From assembly GCA_910587625.1 (NCBI GenBank), contig CAJUMW010000009.1, positions 1,951 to 39,166 of the forward strand: a stretch of DNA of 37,216 nucleotides. Direction: 5' to 3'. Source of the stretch: an uncultured Christensenellaceae bacterium. Lineage in GTDB: Bacteria; Bacillota; Clostridia; Christensenellales; Borkfalkiaceae. Below, one piece after another: positions 24,466-31,755 of the stretch (the first letter of the stretch is position 1; each line of letters opens with the position of its first letter). A model generated the notes under the pieces. It was not told the DNA's origin. It was given only the letters and a program-made list of their open reading frames with translations, and did not search any database. The position numbers were made by a program, and so were the translations under genes.

Positions 24466-25065
24466 TTAAATATACGAGAACACCGTAAACGCCATACATA
24501 TAAAGCAAGCTGTTACCATAGCAATGGGGAAGCCTGTTATGGCTTTGGGAGTCTTGTAATAGTTAAGTTTTTCGCGCATACCGCTCATTATAAGCATAAC
24601 AAGCGTAAATCCAAGCCCTGCGAACAGCGAGTACAAAGCCGCCCAGCCAATGTTCATAGCCACGCCCTCTCCGAGTATAGAGGTCATATCACCTATTACA
24701 AGTTCGGCAACGCCGAGTACTGCGCAGTTGGTGGTAATGAGGGGAAGATATACGCCCATAGCGTTGTAGAGCGAGGGTGAAATTTTGCGGATTACAACTT
24801 CAAGCATCTGTACAAGCGAAGCTATTATAAATATGAAGAATATAATCTCCAAAAAGTCGATGCCGAGCGGAACCATTACATAGGTGTAAATGGGATAGGT
24901 CACAAGCGTTGCAAGCACCATAACCACAGTCACCGCAACACCCATACCGAGTGCGCTCGAACTCTTTTTCGAAACGCCGAGGAAAGGGCAAATTCCGTAA
25001 GTTTTGACGGTAATAAAGTTGTTTGTAAGTACCGCCGCAAGCACGATAGCAATAAATGTAGCCAT
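24466..25065 (-). CDS. rnfA: Electron transport complex subunit RnfA
   Basis: 199 residues, six membrane helices. With RnfE it forms the pseudo-symmetric membrane core. The conserved half-motifs LTNNFITVKTYGICPFLGVS (Cys about residue 26) and LPLITTNCAVLGVAEL (Cys about residue 113) supply the Cys that hold an iron-sulfur centre in the middle of the membrane in Rnf/Nqr structures. Length is normal. It follows rnfE by 3 nt. Confidence 0.95.
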   Translation of the reverse strand: MATFIAIVLAAVLTNNFITVKTYGICPFLGVSKKSSSALGMGVAVTVVMVLATLVTYPIYTYVMVPLGIDFLEIIFFIFIIASLVQMLEVVIRKISPSLYNAMGVYLPLITTNCAVLGVAELVIGDMTSILGEGVAMNIGWAALYSLFAGLGFTLVMLIMSGMREKLNYYKTPKAITGFPIAMVTACFICMAFTVFSYI

Positions 25066-25068
25066 AGT

Positions 25069-25716
25069 TTACGCCGCCTCCTTCAAGAGATTTTCACGCG
25101 AAAGTTTGTTGACTTTTACGCGTTTTGCACGCTCGATTGCGTCGATTATATACACAAACACCGCAATGCAGATGCCGTACACGAGGAACGCGCCGGCAGG
25201 CGTTGCAAGCATGCTCATTTTAAATTCCATAATCTTGAAACCGAACAGCGAGCCGTTGCCGAAGAATTCGCAAATGATACCCATAACCGTGATAGCCGCG
25301 GTAAAACCCAAGCCGTTTGCAAGTCCGTCAACCGTCGATTCAAGCACAGTATGCTTATTTGCGAAAGCTTCCGCTCTGCCGAGAATTATGCAGTTTACAA
25401 CTATGAGTGCAAGGAAACCGCCAAGGCTCTCGTAGAGGTCGGGAACAAACTTTTCAAGGAACATTCTCGCAAACGTAACCAAAGTTGCAATAATTACTAT
25501 ATAGCAGGGAATGCGTACTTCGTTGGGTATAATTTTGCGAAGCAACGAAATCAAAATGTTGCTGAGTGTAAGAATTACCAAAACCGTAAGTCCCATTCCA
25601 AGCGACGAAAATGCCGAAGAAATGAGTCCCAGCGTGGGGCAGGTGCCGAGCACCAACATAAACGTCGGGTTTTGATAGATAAGTCCGTCTAACGTAATTT
25701 TCTTGTACTTATTCAT
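25069..25716 (-). CDS. rnfE: Electron transport complex subunit RnfE
   Basis: 215 residues, paralogous to RnfA. NPTFMLVLGTCPTLGLISS (Cys about residue 26) and LIVVNCIILGRAEAFA (Cys about residue 108) give the partner ligands for the intramembrane iron-sulfur centre. Several membrane helices span the protein and the C-terminus is basic (AKRVKVNKLSREN). The start overlaps the rnfG stop as TAATG. Confidence 0.95.
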   Translation of the reverse strand: MNKYKKITLDGLIYQNPTFMLVLGTCPTLGLISSAFSSLGMGLTVLVILTLSNILISLLRKIIPNEVRIPCYIVIIATLVTFARMFLEKFVPDLYESLGGFLALIVVNCIILGRAEAFANKHTVLESTVDGLANGLGFTAAITVMGIICEFFGNGSLFGFKIMEFKMSMLATPAGAFLVYGICIAVFVYIIDAIERAKRVKVNKLSRENLLKEAA

Positions 25717-27134
25717 TATTCATTTCCTCCGTTAGCTTGTGCAAGATAACTGTCGTAGTTGGCAATTGCAAACGCCGCCGCGTACATACACAAATAGTTA
25801 CTTCTCGTTGCGCCAGTCGAAATATCGGCATTGCCCGAGTAGTCACCTATATAAGCCATATCGTCTCCGCAGATACCCGTGAAGTAAGCAAGGTCTTTTC
25901 CGACAAGCGACTTGACGTTAAACATATCCGAATCATATCCTTCGGTTGAGCCGTTTTTAGTGATGGATATATCTGTAATAGTCTTATCCGCGCCTACTTT
26001 AATTTCAAGTTTGAACGAAACGGTGGGGGAGAATGCTTTTGTCGTAACCGAGTAGGTAACAACGCCGTCCGCTGCCTGTGCCGTGGTGTCGTCGAGGTTT
26101 ATATATTCCGTATAGACTTTGAGGTTGGAAATATAGTCGTAGTTGGCAATTGCAAACGCCGCCGCGTACATACACAAATAGTTGCTTCTCGTTGCGCCAG
26201 TCGAAATATCGGCATTGCCCGAGTAGTCACCTATATAAGCCATATCGTCTCCGCAGATACCCGTGAAGTAAGCAAGGTCTTTTCCGACAAGCGACTTGAC
26301 GTTGAACATATCCGTTTCATAGCCTTCGGTTGAGCCGTTCTTAGTGATAGCTATATCCGTAATAGTCTTATCAGCGCCTACTTTAATTTCAAGCTTGAAG
26401 GGATCGGCGGGAGCGCAAGGTTTTGTTGTGACAGTGTAAGTTATAACTCCGTCCGCCTTAGTCCAGCTTGTCTGTTCCATATTGATAAATTCATGGAATG
26501 CAAAGTTTTCCCAAGGGTCGTCCTCTTTGATATCTTCTCCGCTGAGGAAAGCGTTCATGAACGTTATCGCACCGTTTACCGCGTTGGATATGCCGCGCAT
26601 TGTGTACGACGCGCCCGTGTTCACATACATAGAACCGTTCGAGCCGTTCTCGTCATAGCCGTATTCATATACGATATCGTTTTTGAAATCCTGACCGAAT
26701 TTATCGAATACGGACGAGCTTATTTGATTTAAGAATGATTCTCCGGGATTGTCCGCAATGGGAACTTTTACGTTTCCGACTCCGCCTACCGACTTGCCGT
26801 CCGAATTGGGCATAATTACTACCCAGCACAAAACGTTTCCGCCGTAACCGTTCTTGCCCGAAACGTTTAAAATGTAGTTTCCGTCGTCCTCAACCTTATA
26901 AACGTTATTTATAACCGCGTTTGAAAGGTTAGTGTTCTTCTTGGAAATATCCTGTTCGGTCGTAGTTACCTGTTTGTCGTAAATTCCGCTCAAAAAGCGC
27001 TGGAATTTTTCTTCGTCGGTAACTTCCAAAAGTCCGTGCATAATAGTAAGGAAAATTCCGCTTACAAGCAATACGCACAGCAGCGTCACAAGGCATTTAA
27101 ACGCCGTGCTCTTGAAAAAATCTTTAGCCGTCAT
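25716..27134 (-). CDS. rnfG: RnfG with three FMN-binding modules (tandem duplication)
   Basis: 472 residues; usual RnfG is about 200. An N-terminal membrane helix (CLVTLLCVLLVSGIFLTIMHG) precedes a standard RnfG domain whose acceptor motif is TGAS (Thr173 to Ser176). Two further modules of 128 residues each carry DISTGAT, ending at Thr315 and Thr443. The two extra modules are nearly identical in protein and DNA, so they arose by a recent in-frame duplication. ApbE normally flavinylates the last Thr of such motifs; here the ancestral site is Ser and the added sites are Thr. This predicts an RnfG carrying two or three covalent FMNs outside the membrane. Its stop overlaps rnfE. Confidence 0.9.
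   Translation of the reverse strand: MTAKDFFKSTAFKCLVTLLCVLLVSGIFLTIMHGLLEVTDEEKFQRFLSGIYDKQVTTTEQDISKKNTNLSNAVINNVYKVEDDGNYILNVSGKNGYGGNVLCWVVIMPNSDGKSVGGVGNVKVPIADNPGESFLNQISSSVFDKFGQDFKNDIVYEYGYDENGSNGSMYVNTGASYTMRGISNAVNGAITFMNAFLSGEDIKEDDPWENFAFHEFINMEQTSWTKADGVITYTVTTKPCAPADPFKLEIKVGADKTITDIAITKNGSTEGYETDMFNVKSLVGKDLAYFTGICGDDMAYIGDYSGNADISTGATRSNYLCMYAAAFAIANYDYISNLKVYTEYINLDDTTAQAADGVVTYSVTTKAFSPTVSFKLEIKVGADKTITDISITKNGSTEGYDSDMFNVKSLVGKDLAYFTGICGDDMAYIGDYSGNADISTGATRSNYLCMYAAAFAIANYDSYLAQANGGNE
25752..26015 (-). repeat. Tandem repeat copy in rnfG (C-terminal copy)
   Basis: About 264 bp nearly identical to 26136-26399, offset 384 bp (128 codons). By eye I count about 11 differences. 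It encodes the region from the DKTITD strand through the STGAT motif to ANYD. Confidence 0.9.
26136..26399 (-). repeat. Tandem repeat copy in rnfG (middle copy)
   Basis: Partner of 25752-26015. The 120 bp between the copies (26016-26135) encodes the more diverged beta segment that completes the 128-residue unit. Confidence 0.9.
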
Positions 27135-28199
27135 TTATTTGCCCTCCTTTTGCACTTTTTCTCTCTTGAAGCCGAAGGGCTTTCTTATTAAAAATTTGTC
27201 GAAGTAGGGTATGAACAGGTTCATAAGCAAAATTACGAACGAAGCAACTTCGATGTGAGTATAGTATCTCAATAGCGCAAGCACGATAGCCGAAACTATC
27301 AAATACACAATCTGTCCTATTACGCCCTTGGGAGAGGTGACATAGTCGGTGAACATAAACACCGCCGCAAACAGCACACCGCCCGAAAGTATGTTGGGCA
27401 GGAACAGAGCAATGTCGAGGGTGTATGTTTCATAGAAGAAGCCGCCCATAAGCCAAGCCGTAAGTCCGAATACTGCGGTAAACAGCAGGGGCTGCCACCA
27501 TTTAATTACGTTTCTTACGCAAAGATAAATGTATCCGACGATAATGGCAAGCTTGCAGGTTTCGCCTATGCAGCCCTTTACGCCCGTGCCGAGGAACAAA
27601 TCGAGTATGTGCAGGTTGCTTGTGGGCTCGCCTTTCGAAGGCAAAAGCCCTGCAAGGTTGGTTGCGCTAGAAGATACGAACGACGACTCGACGTCCATTA
27701 ACGTCCCGAAGTTGGGCGCGGTGTAGGCGGTGGAAGCCGCTATAGCCGCAAAGCACAAAAATGCGAAAACTCTGCCCGTAGCCGCGGGATTAACAAGGTT
27801 TTTGCCCGTGCCGCCGAAAAACATTTTTACTACGGCAATTGCAAATATGCTGCCTATAATTACAACGTACCAAGCCGTAGCCGGCGGAAGTATAAGCGCA
27901 AGAATAAGTCCCGTAACTATGCTTGTCAAATCAAACTGTTTCCACCAGCGCAGACATACCGCTTTTGCGTCCCTGCACTTGTTGGAAAAGCCCTTGTTTG
28001 CAATAAAGAAATAAACGAACTCGCTAGCCACGCAGCTTGCTACCGCCACAAGCTCTAACATAAGCGCCTGCCAGCCGAAGTAAACCAAACCGCAAATTGC
28101 GCAGGGAAAAAGCGCTATTACAACGTCGAGCATTATGCTCTTTGTCGTCTGTTTGGTTTTGACGTGGGGAGGAGTGGAAATTACGATACTGTTGTCCAT
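27135..28199 (-). CDS. rnfD: Electron transport complex subunit RnfD
   Basis: 354 residues, multi-helix membrane subunit that carries a covalent FMN and is linked to ion translocation. Family motifs DLFLGTGVKGCIGETCKLAIIVG (about residues 197-219) and the C-terminal MFTDYVTSPKG are present. The flavin acceptor region reads SSATNLAGL with Thr180. Most RnfD/NqrB proteins have [ST]GATP here, so the Gly and Pro are replaced by Ser and Asn. It starts inside the rnfC stop (TAATG) and is followed directly by rnfG. Confidence 0.93.
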   Translation of the reverse strand: MDNSIVISTPPHVKTKQTTKSIMLDVVIALFPCAICGLVYFGWQALMLELVAVASCVASEFVYFFIANKGFSNKCRDAKAVCLRWWKQFDLTSIVTGLILALILPPATAWYVVIIGSIFAIAVVKMFFGGTGKNLVNPAATGRVFAFLCFAAIAASTAYTAPNFGTLMDVESSFVSSSATNLAGLLPSKGEPTSNLHILDLFLGTGVKGCIGETCKLAIIVGYIYLCVRNVIKWWQPLLFTAVFGLTAWLMGGFFYETYTLDIALFLPNILSGGVLFAAVFMFTDYVTSPKGVIGQIVYLIVSAIVLALLRYYTHIEVASFVILLMNLFIPYFDKFLIRKPFGFKREKVQKEGK

Positions 28200-29530
28200 T
28201 ATTTTCTCTCCTGGTTTAATTTTCTAAGTTCGGCTTTAGTCTTTCTTATAGCCTGAATAAGGGGGCGCCTTGCAGGGCATATATACTCGCACGCGCCGCA
28301 CTCTATACATGCCGAAACGTTGCCGTATTTAGCCGCCGCCTCAAAGTCACCTTCTGCCGAATAGAAAGCCGTGTTCATAGGCATAAGGTGCATGGGGCAC
28401 ACGTCCGCGCACTTGCCGCAGTTGAGACAGGGGGTGGGTTCGTCCGCCGAAGCTTCCTTTGCCGTCAGCAGCAAAATACCCGAAGTCGTCTTGTGGGTAT
28501 AGGTGTCGTAGTTTGCGATTGCCGTTCCCGTCATAGGTCCGCCGAGCACGGCTTTTTTAAGCGCCTCCGACTCTCCGCCGCAATATTCTACTATATCCTT
28601 GACGCTTGTACCAACCCTTACCCAAAGGTTCTTTGGCTGAGCAATTGCCTTGCCCGAAACGGTAATCACGCGCTCATACAGCGGCTTGCCGAGCTCGACA
28701 GCCTCGCATACCGAATACGCCGTGGCAACGTTCTGAACGATTACTCCGCTGTCGGCAGGCAGTTTGCCGAGTCCAACGCGTCTGCCCGTGGTAACGTAGA
28801 TAAGCTGTTTTTCTCCGCCCATAGGGTACTGTTTTTTAAGTATTACGACCTTTATATCCTCGTAAGGCTCAAACTTTGCAATTGCGTCGGGCTTGTTTGC
28901 TTCGATGCCTATAATGATGTTGTTAACGCCTATCGCTTTTGCAATAAGTCTTGCGCCGCGCACAATTTCATCCGTCTTTTCAAGCATAAGCCTGTGATCG
29001 CAAGTGAGGTATGGTTCGCACTCCGCCCCGTTTAAAATAAGCGTGTCAACGGGCGTTCTGGGCGCAACCTTTACCGCCGTGGGGAAGCCTGCGCCGCCAA
29101 GCCCGACAATGCCGCAGTCGAAAATTCTCGTCTTAATTTCCTCTGCCGTCGGGTTGTCGAGAGGAGGGAAGCGGAACGCGCCGCCCTCTGCTTCTGTCGT
29201 AGCGCCGTCCGGGCTGTTGCGGCTGATAACTATATAAGTTTCCCTGTTGCCGCCGGCTCCGACGCCCTCTTTGATGTCCGTAACCGTTCCCGAAACGCTT
29301 GCAAACACGTTCGACGAAATTGCGCCGTCGGCTTTTGCAATAATTTCTCCCTCTTTGACCGCTTGTCCCTTTTCGACTATGACCGTCGAAGGCTTACCCA
29401 GCGATTGCGAGGTGGAAACAGTCACTACTTCGGGCAAAGGCATAAATTCAAGGCTTGCCGAGCTTGACAGCTCTTTTGCACCTTTCGGATGAATGCCGCC
29501 GAAGTAAAGTTTACCTTTTACTGCTTTCAA
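28199..29530 (-). CDS. rnfC: Electron transport complex subunit RnfC
   Basis: 443 residues. Peripheral subunit that reacts with NAD(H). The start is TTG 29530 (MKAVKGKLYFGG): GGAGGT lies just upstream, and an earlier in-frame TTG at 29542 overlaps that ribosome-binding site. The N-terminal HPKGAKELS, the biotinyl-like hammerhead (KGQAVKEGEIIAKADG), GLGGAGFPTAVK (about residues 135-146, nucleotide-binding) and two motifs CLNCGKCADVCP and CIECGACEYICP for two [4Fe-4S] clusters are seen. First of the six rnf genes, 72 nt after the Gx-transporter gene and probably co-transcribed with it. Confidence 0.95.
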   Translation of the reverse strand: MKAVKGKLYFGGIHPKGAKELSSSASLEFMPLPEVVTVSTSQSLGKPSTVIVEKGQAVKEGEIIAKADGAISSNVFASVSGTVTDIKEGVGAGGNRETYIVISRNSPDGATTEAEGGAFRFPPLDNPTAEEIKTRIFDCGIVGLGGAGFPTAVKVAPRTPVDTLILNGAECEPYLTCDHRLMLEKTDEIVRGARLIAKAIGVNNIIIGIEANKPDAIAKFEPYEDIKVVILKKQYPMGGEKQLIYVTTGRRVGLGKLPADSGVIVQNVATAYSVCEAVELGKPLYERVITVSGKAIAQPKNLWVRVGTSVKDIVEYCGGESEALKKAVLGGPMTGTAIANYDTYTHKTTSGILLLTAKEASADEPTPCLNCGKCADVCPMHLMPMNTAFYSAEGDFEAAAKYGNVSACIECGACEYICPARRPLIQAIRKTKAELRKLNQERK

Positions 29531-29602
29531 AATAACCTCCAATTTTTAAGTTTTATATTTAATTACTAAACGCTTTAAGCTTGCTTTTGCCCGCCTGCCG
29601 CG

Positions 29603-30175
29603 TTATGATAACGTAATTTGGCTGTCAGTATGTTTTAAATTCTTTTTTCTTTCGTGAATGATTTTTGCAAACAGATTTAGCGGCAATCCGCGGAATATAA
29701 GCAGCGTTACGCCGCCGACTATCGCGCCCGAAAGTATGCCGAGCAGAACGAGATAGGGCATATAACCGAAGATAAGCGCGGTGCCGGATACAAATACGAA
29801 CACAATGTTCTGCGTAATGTTGTGGGCTACCGCAGCCGCAATGGAAATAGACATAATCGAAATTGCAGGGTATAGCGTGTACAAAAATACGCTGGATACC
29901 GCCATTGAAACAACGCCGCCCGTCAAACTGTACAGCACCATTGAAATATTGCCTGCGAATACCGCGCCGAGAAAGGTGCGGATTACTACGACCGCGAACG
30001 CTTCCAAAGGTGAATACATAATCAAAGCCACAAGTGAAAATATATTTGCAAGCCCCATTCTTGCGCCGGGAAGAATTGTAGGAAACAAATTTTCGATTAA
30101 AAACATAATCAAACTCAGTCCCGTAAGCATTGCGAGAACGGCTATTTTTTTTGCTGCGTTTTTTCCTGCGTTCAT
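29603..30175 (-). CDS. Gx transporter family membrane protein (HepSI-like)
   Basis: 190 residues with five to six membrane helices and a basic tail. The family (Pfam 'heptaprenyl diphosphate synthase component I') has the ENLFPTILPGARMGLANIFSLVALIMYSP signature near residues 27-55 and resembles the substrate-binding subunit of ECF vitamin transporters. Members recur next to ApbE, FMN_bind and NusG_II genes, including in the Listeria flavin electron-transfer locus; I recall this from general knowledge without a search. Here it heads the rnf operon. Read from a promoter whose -10 ends 7 nt before the ATG. Confidence 0.85.
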   Translation of the reverse strand: MNAGKNAAKKIAVLAMLTGLSLIMFLIENLFPTILPGARMGLANIFSLVALIMYSPLEAFAVVVIRTFLGAVFAGNISMVLYSLTGGVVSMAVSSVFLYTLYPAISIMSISIAAAVAHNITQNIVFVFVSGTALIFGYMPYLVLLGILSGAIVGGVTLLIFRGLPLNLFAKIIHERKKNLKHTDSQITLS

Positions 30176-30182
30176 AGTGTAT

Positions 30183-30211
30183 ATTATACACTATATTATA
30201 TAAATAGTAAA
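30183..30211 (-). promoter_or_regulatory. Promoter of Gx-rnf operon (leaderless)
   Basis: On the minus strand: TTTACT (30211-30206), 17-bp spacer, TATAAT (30188-30183). ATG 30175 is 7 nt beyond the -10 box; no ribosome-binding site. Confidence 0.75.
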
Positions 30212-30275
30212 TAGAAAAGCTCGAAATTTTTCATTTTACCTCAATGTTTTTTCAAATTTCCGTCACATATAATTC

Positions 30276-30304
30276 TTGACAACCGCCTGCCGTTAAGCTA
30301 TAAT
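30276..30304 (+). promoter_or_regulatory. Promoter of M18 aminopeptidase gene
   Basis: TTGACA (30276-30281), 17-bp spacer, TATAAT (30299-30304), both consensus. AAAGGAG just before ATG 30333 gives a conventional ribosome-binding site. Confidence 0.88.
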
Positions 30305-30332
30305 ATCCAAAAAGAAGTAAAAGGAGTATTTT

Positions 30333-31700
30333 ATGGATTTGAAATATACGCGCAAGAACGTCTATAAGCAAGCAGACGGCAAAGAGCTTGAAAAAATTTA
30401 TCAATTTGCCGAGGGGTATAAAAGCTTTCTCGACTCGTCGAAAACCGAGCGCGACGCGGCTATAACCGCTAAAAAACTTGCCGAACAAAACGGTTTTAAA
30501 CCCTTTTCTTTTTCAGAAAAGCTTAAAGCCGGCGACAAGCGCTATTTTATAAACAGGCACAAAAACGTATTTTTGATAAGCGTGGGTAAAGAGGACATTG
30601 CAAAGGACGGCGTAAGAATTATGGTTGCGCACGTCGACTCTCCCCGTCTTGATTTAAAGCCCAATCCCATGTACGAGGACTCGGGACTTTGTTATTTCAA
30701 AACGCATTATTACGGCGGTATCAAAAAATATCAGTGGACGGCAATGCCGCTTGCTCTGCACGGCGTAGTTATGCTTCGCGGCGGAGAAAGAAGGGAAATT
30801 TGCGTGGGAGAGGACGACGGCGACCCTATATTCTGCATAACGGACATTTTGCCCCACCTCGGCGCGGAACAGAGCGCAAAGCCTCTCGCAAAAGCTATCG
30901 ACGGAGAGAGTCTTAACGCAGTTATCGGCGCGCTTCCCTCGGTTGACGAAGAAGAGGAAAAGGAGTGCGTAAAGAGCGCTATTTTGAAGCTTTTAAATAA
31001 AAAATACGGCTTTACAGAGGTCGATTTGCAGTGTTCGGAACTCTGCTTTGTTCCCGCCGGCAAGGCTCGCGACGTGGGTTTCGACGGTGCGCTGATCTCG
31101 TCTTACGGACACGACGACAAGGTGTGCGCATATCCCGAAATGAAGGCTATTTTCGACTACGATTCTCCGCACACGGTAGTTGCCGTGTTTGCCGATAAAG
31201 AGGAAGTGGGCAGCGACGGCACAACGGGTATGCAGTCAAAGGTTATTTCGGACGTCATAGAAACTATCGCAAACTCCTTCGGCGCAAACCCCATCGAAGT
31301 TAGGTACAATTCAAAGTGCATTTCCGCCGACGTTACCGCAGGTTACGACCCTGCTTTTGCCTCGGCTTTCGAAAAGAGAAACACAACCTTTATCAACTGC
31401 GGCGCGGCTGTATCCAAATATACGGGCGCAAGGGGTAAAAGCTCTACGAACGACGCCGACGCCGAATATATGGGCTGGCTTCGCGATATATTCGAGGATA
31501 ACGGCGTAATCTGGCAGACGGGAGAACTCGGCGCAGTGGATATAGGCGGAGGCGGCACGGTTGCTAAGTTTATTGCAAACCTCGGCATCGACACCGTGGA
31601 CGTCGGAGTGCCCGTGCTGTCTATGCACGCGCCCTACGAGTTGATTTCCAAAGCTGACGTATATTCTCTCTATAAGGCCTGCCTTGCGTTTATAAAATAA
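30333..31700 (+). CDS. M18 family aminopeptidase
   Basis: 455 residues. Zinc aminopeptidase, dodecameric in characterised members, removing N-terminal (often acidic) residues from peptides in the cytoplasm. MVAHVDSPRLDLKPNP (about residues 96-111) contains the first metal His and Asp, FADKEEVGSDGTTG (about residues 288-301) the catalytic Glu pair, and VPVLSMHAPYELISKADVYSLY the last His ligand. The length fits the family. It is a single-gene unit between its own promoter and a bidirectional terminator. Confidence 0.94.
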   Translation: MDLKYTRKNVYKQADGKELEKIYQFAEGYKSFLDSSKTERDAAITAKKLAEQNGFKPFSFSEKLKAGDKRYFINRHKNVFLISVGKEDIAKDGVRIMVAHVDSPRLDLKPNPMYEDSGLCYFKTHYYGGIKKYQWTAMPLALHGVVMLRGGERREICVGEDDGDPIFCITDILPHLGAEQSAKPLAKAIDGESLNAVIGALPSVDEEEEKECVKSAILKLLNKKYGFTEVDLQCSELCFVPAGKARDVGFDGALISSYGHDDKVCAYPEMKAIFDYDSPHTVVAVFADKEEVGSDGTTGMQSKVISDVIETIANSFGANPIEVRYNSKCISADVTAGYDPAFASAFEKRNTTFINCGAAVSKYTGARGKSSTNDADAEYMGWLRDIFEDNGVIWQTGELGAVDIGGGGTVAKFIANLGIDTVDVGVPVLSMHAPYELISKADVYSLYKACLAFIK

Positions 31701-31720
31701 TATCTCGATATAATTACAAT

Positions 31721-31751
31721 AAAAAAATTCCGCCGACGGCGGAATTTTTTT
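31721..31751 (+). terminator. Bidirectional terminator
   Basis: 14-bp stem AAAAAAATTCCGCC (31721-31734) / GGCGGAATTTTTTT (31738-31751), loop GAC, between convergent genes ending at 31700 and 31756. Confidence 0.92.
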
Positions 31752-31755
31752 ATTA

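Noticed and set aside
23698..24780. Plus-strand open frame of 360 codons opposite rnfB and rnfA
   Set aside because: The minus strand encodes clear RnfB and RnfA with all Cys motifs; the plus frame has no family signature.
25752..26399. Direct repeats considered as a CRISPR array or IS element
   Set aside because: The two 264-bp units stay in frame in rnfG and encode domains; there are no short repeats with spacers, and no CRISPR array was seen anywhere in the window.
29625..30191. Second minus-strand frame over the Gx-transporter gene
   Set aside because: Its product is Arg/Tyr/Cys/His-rich and non-membrane; the 29603-30175 frame gives a normal multi-helix family member.
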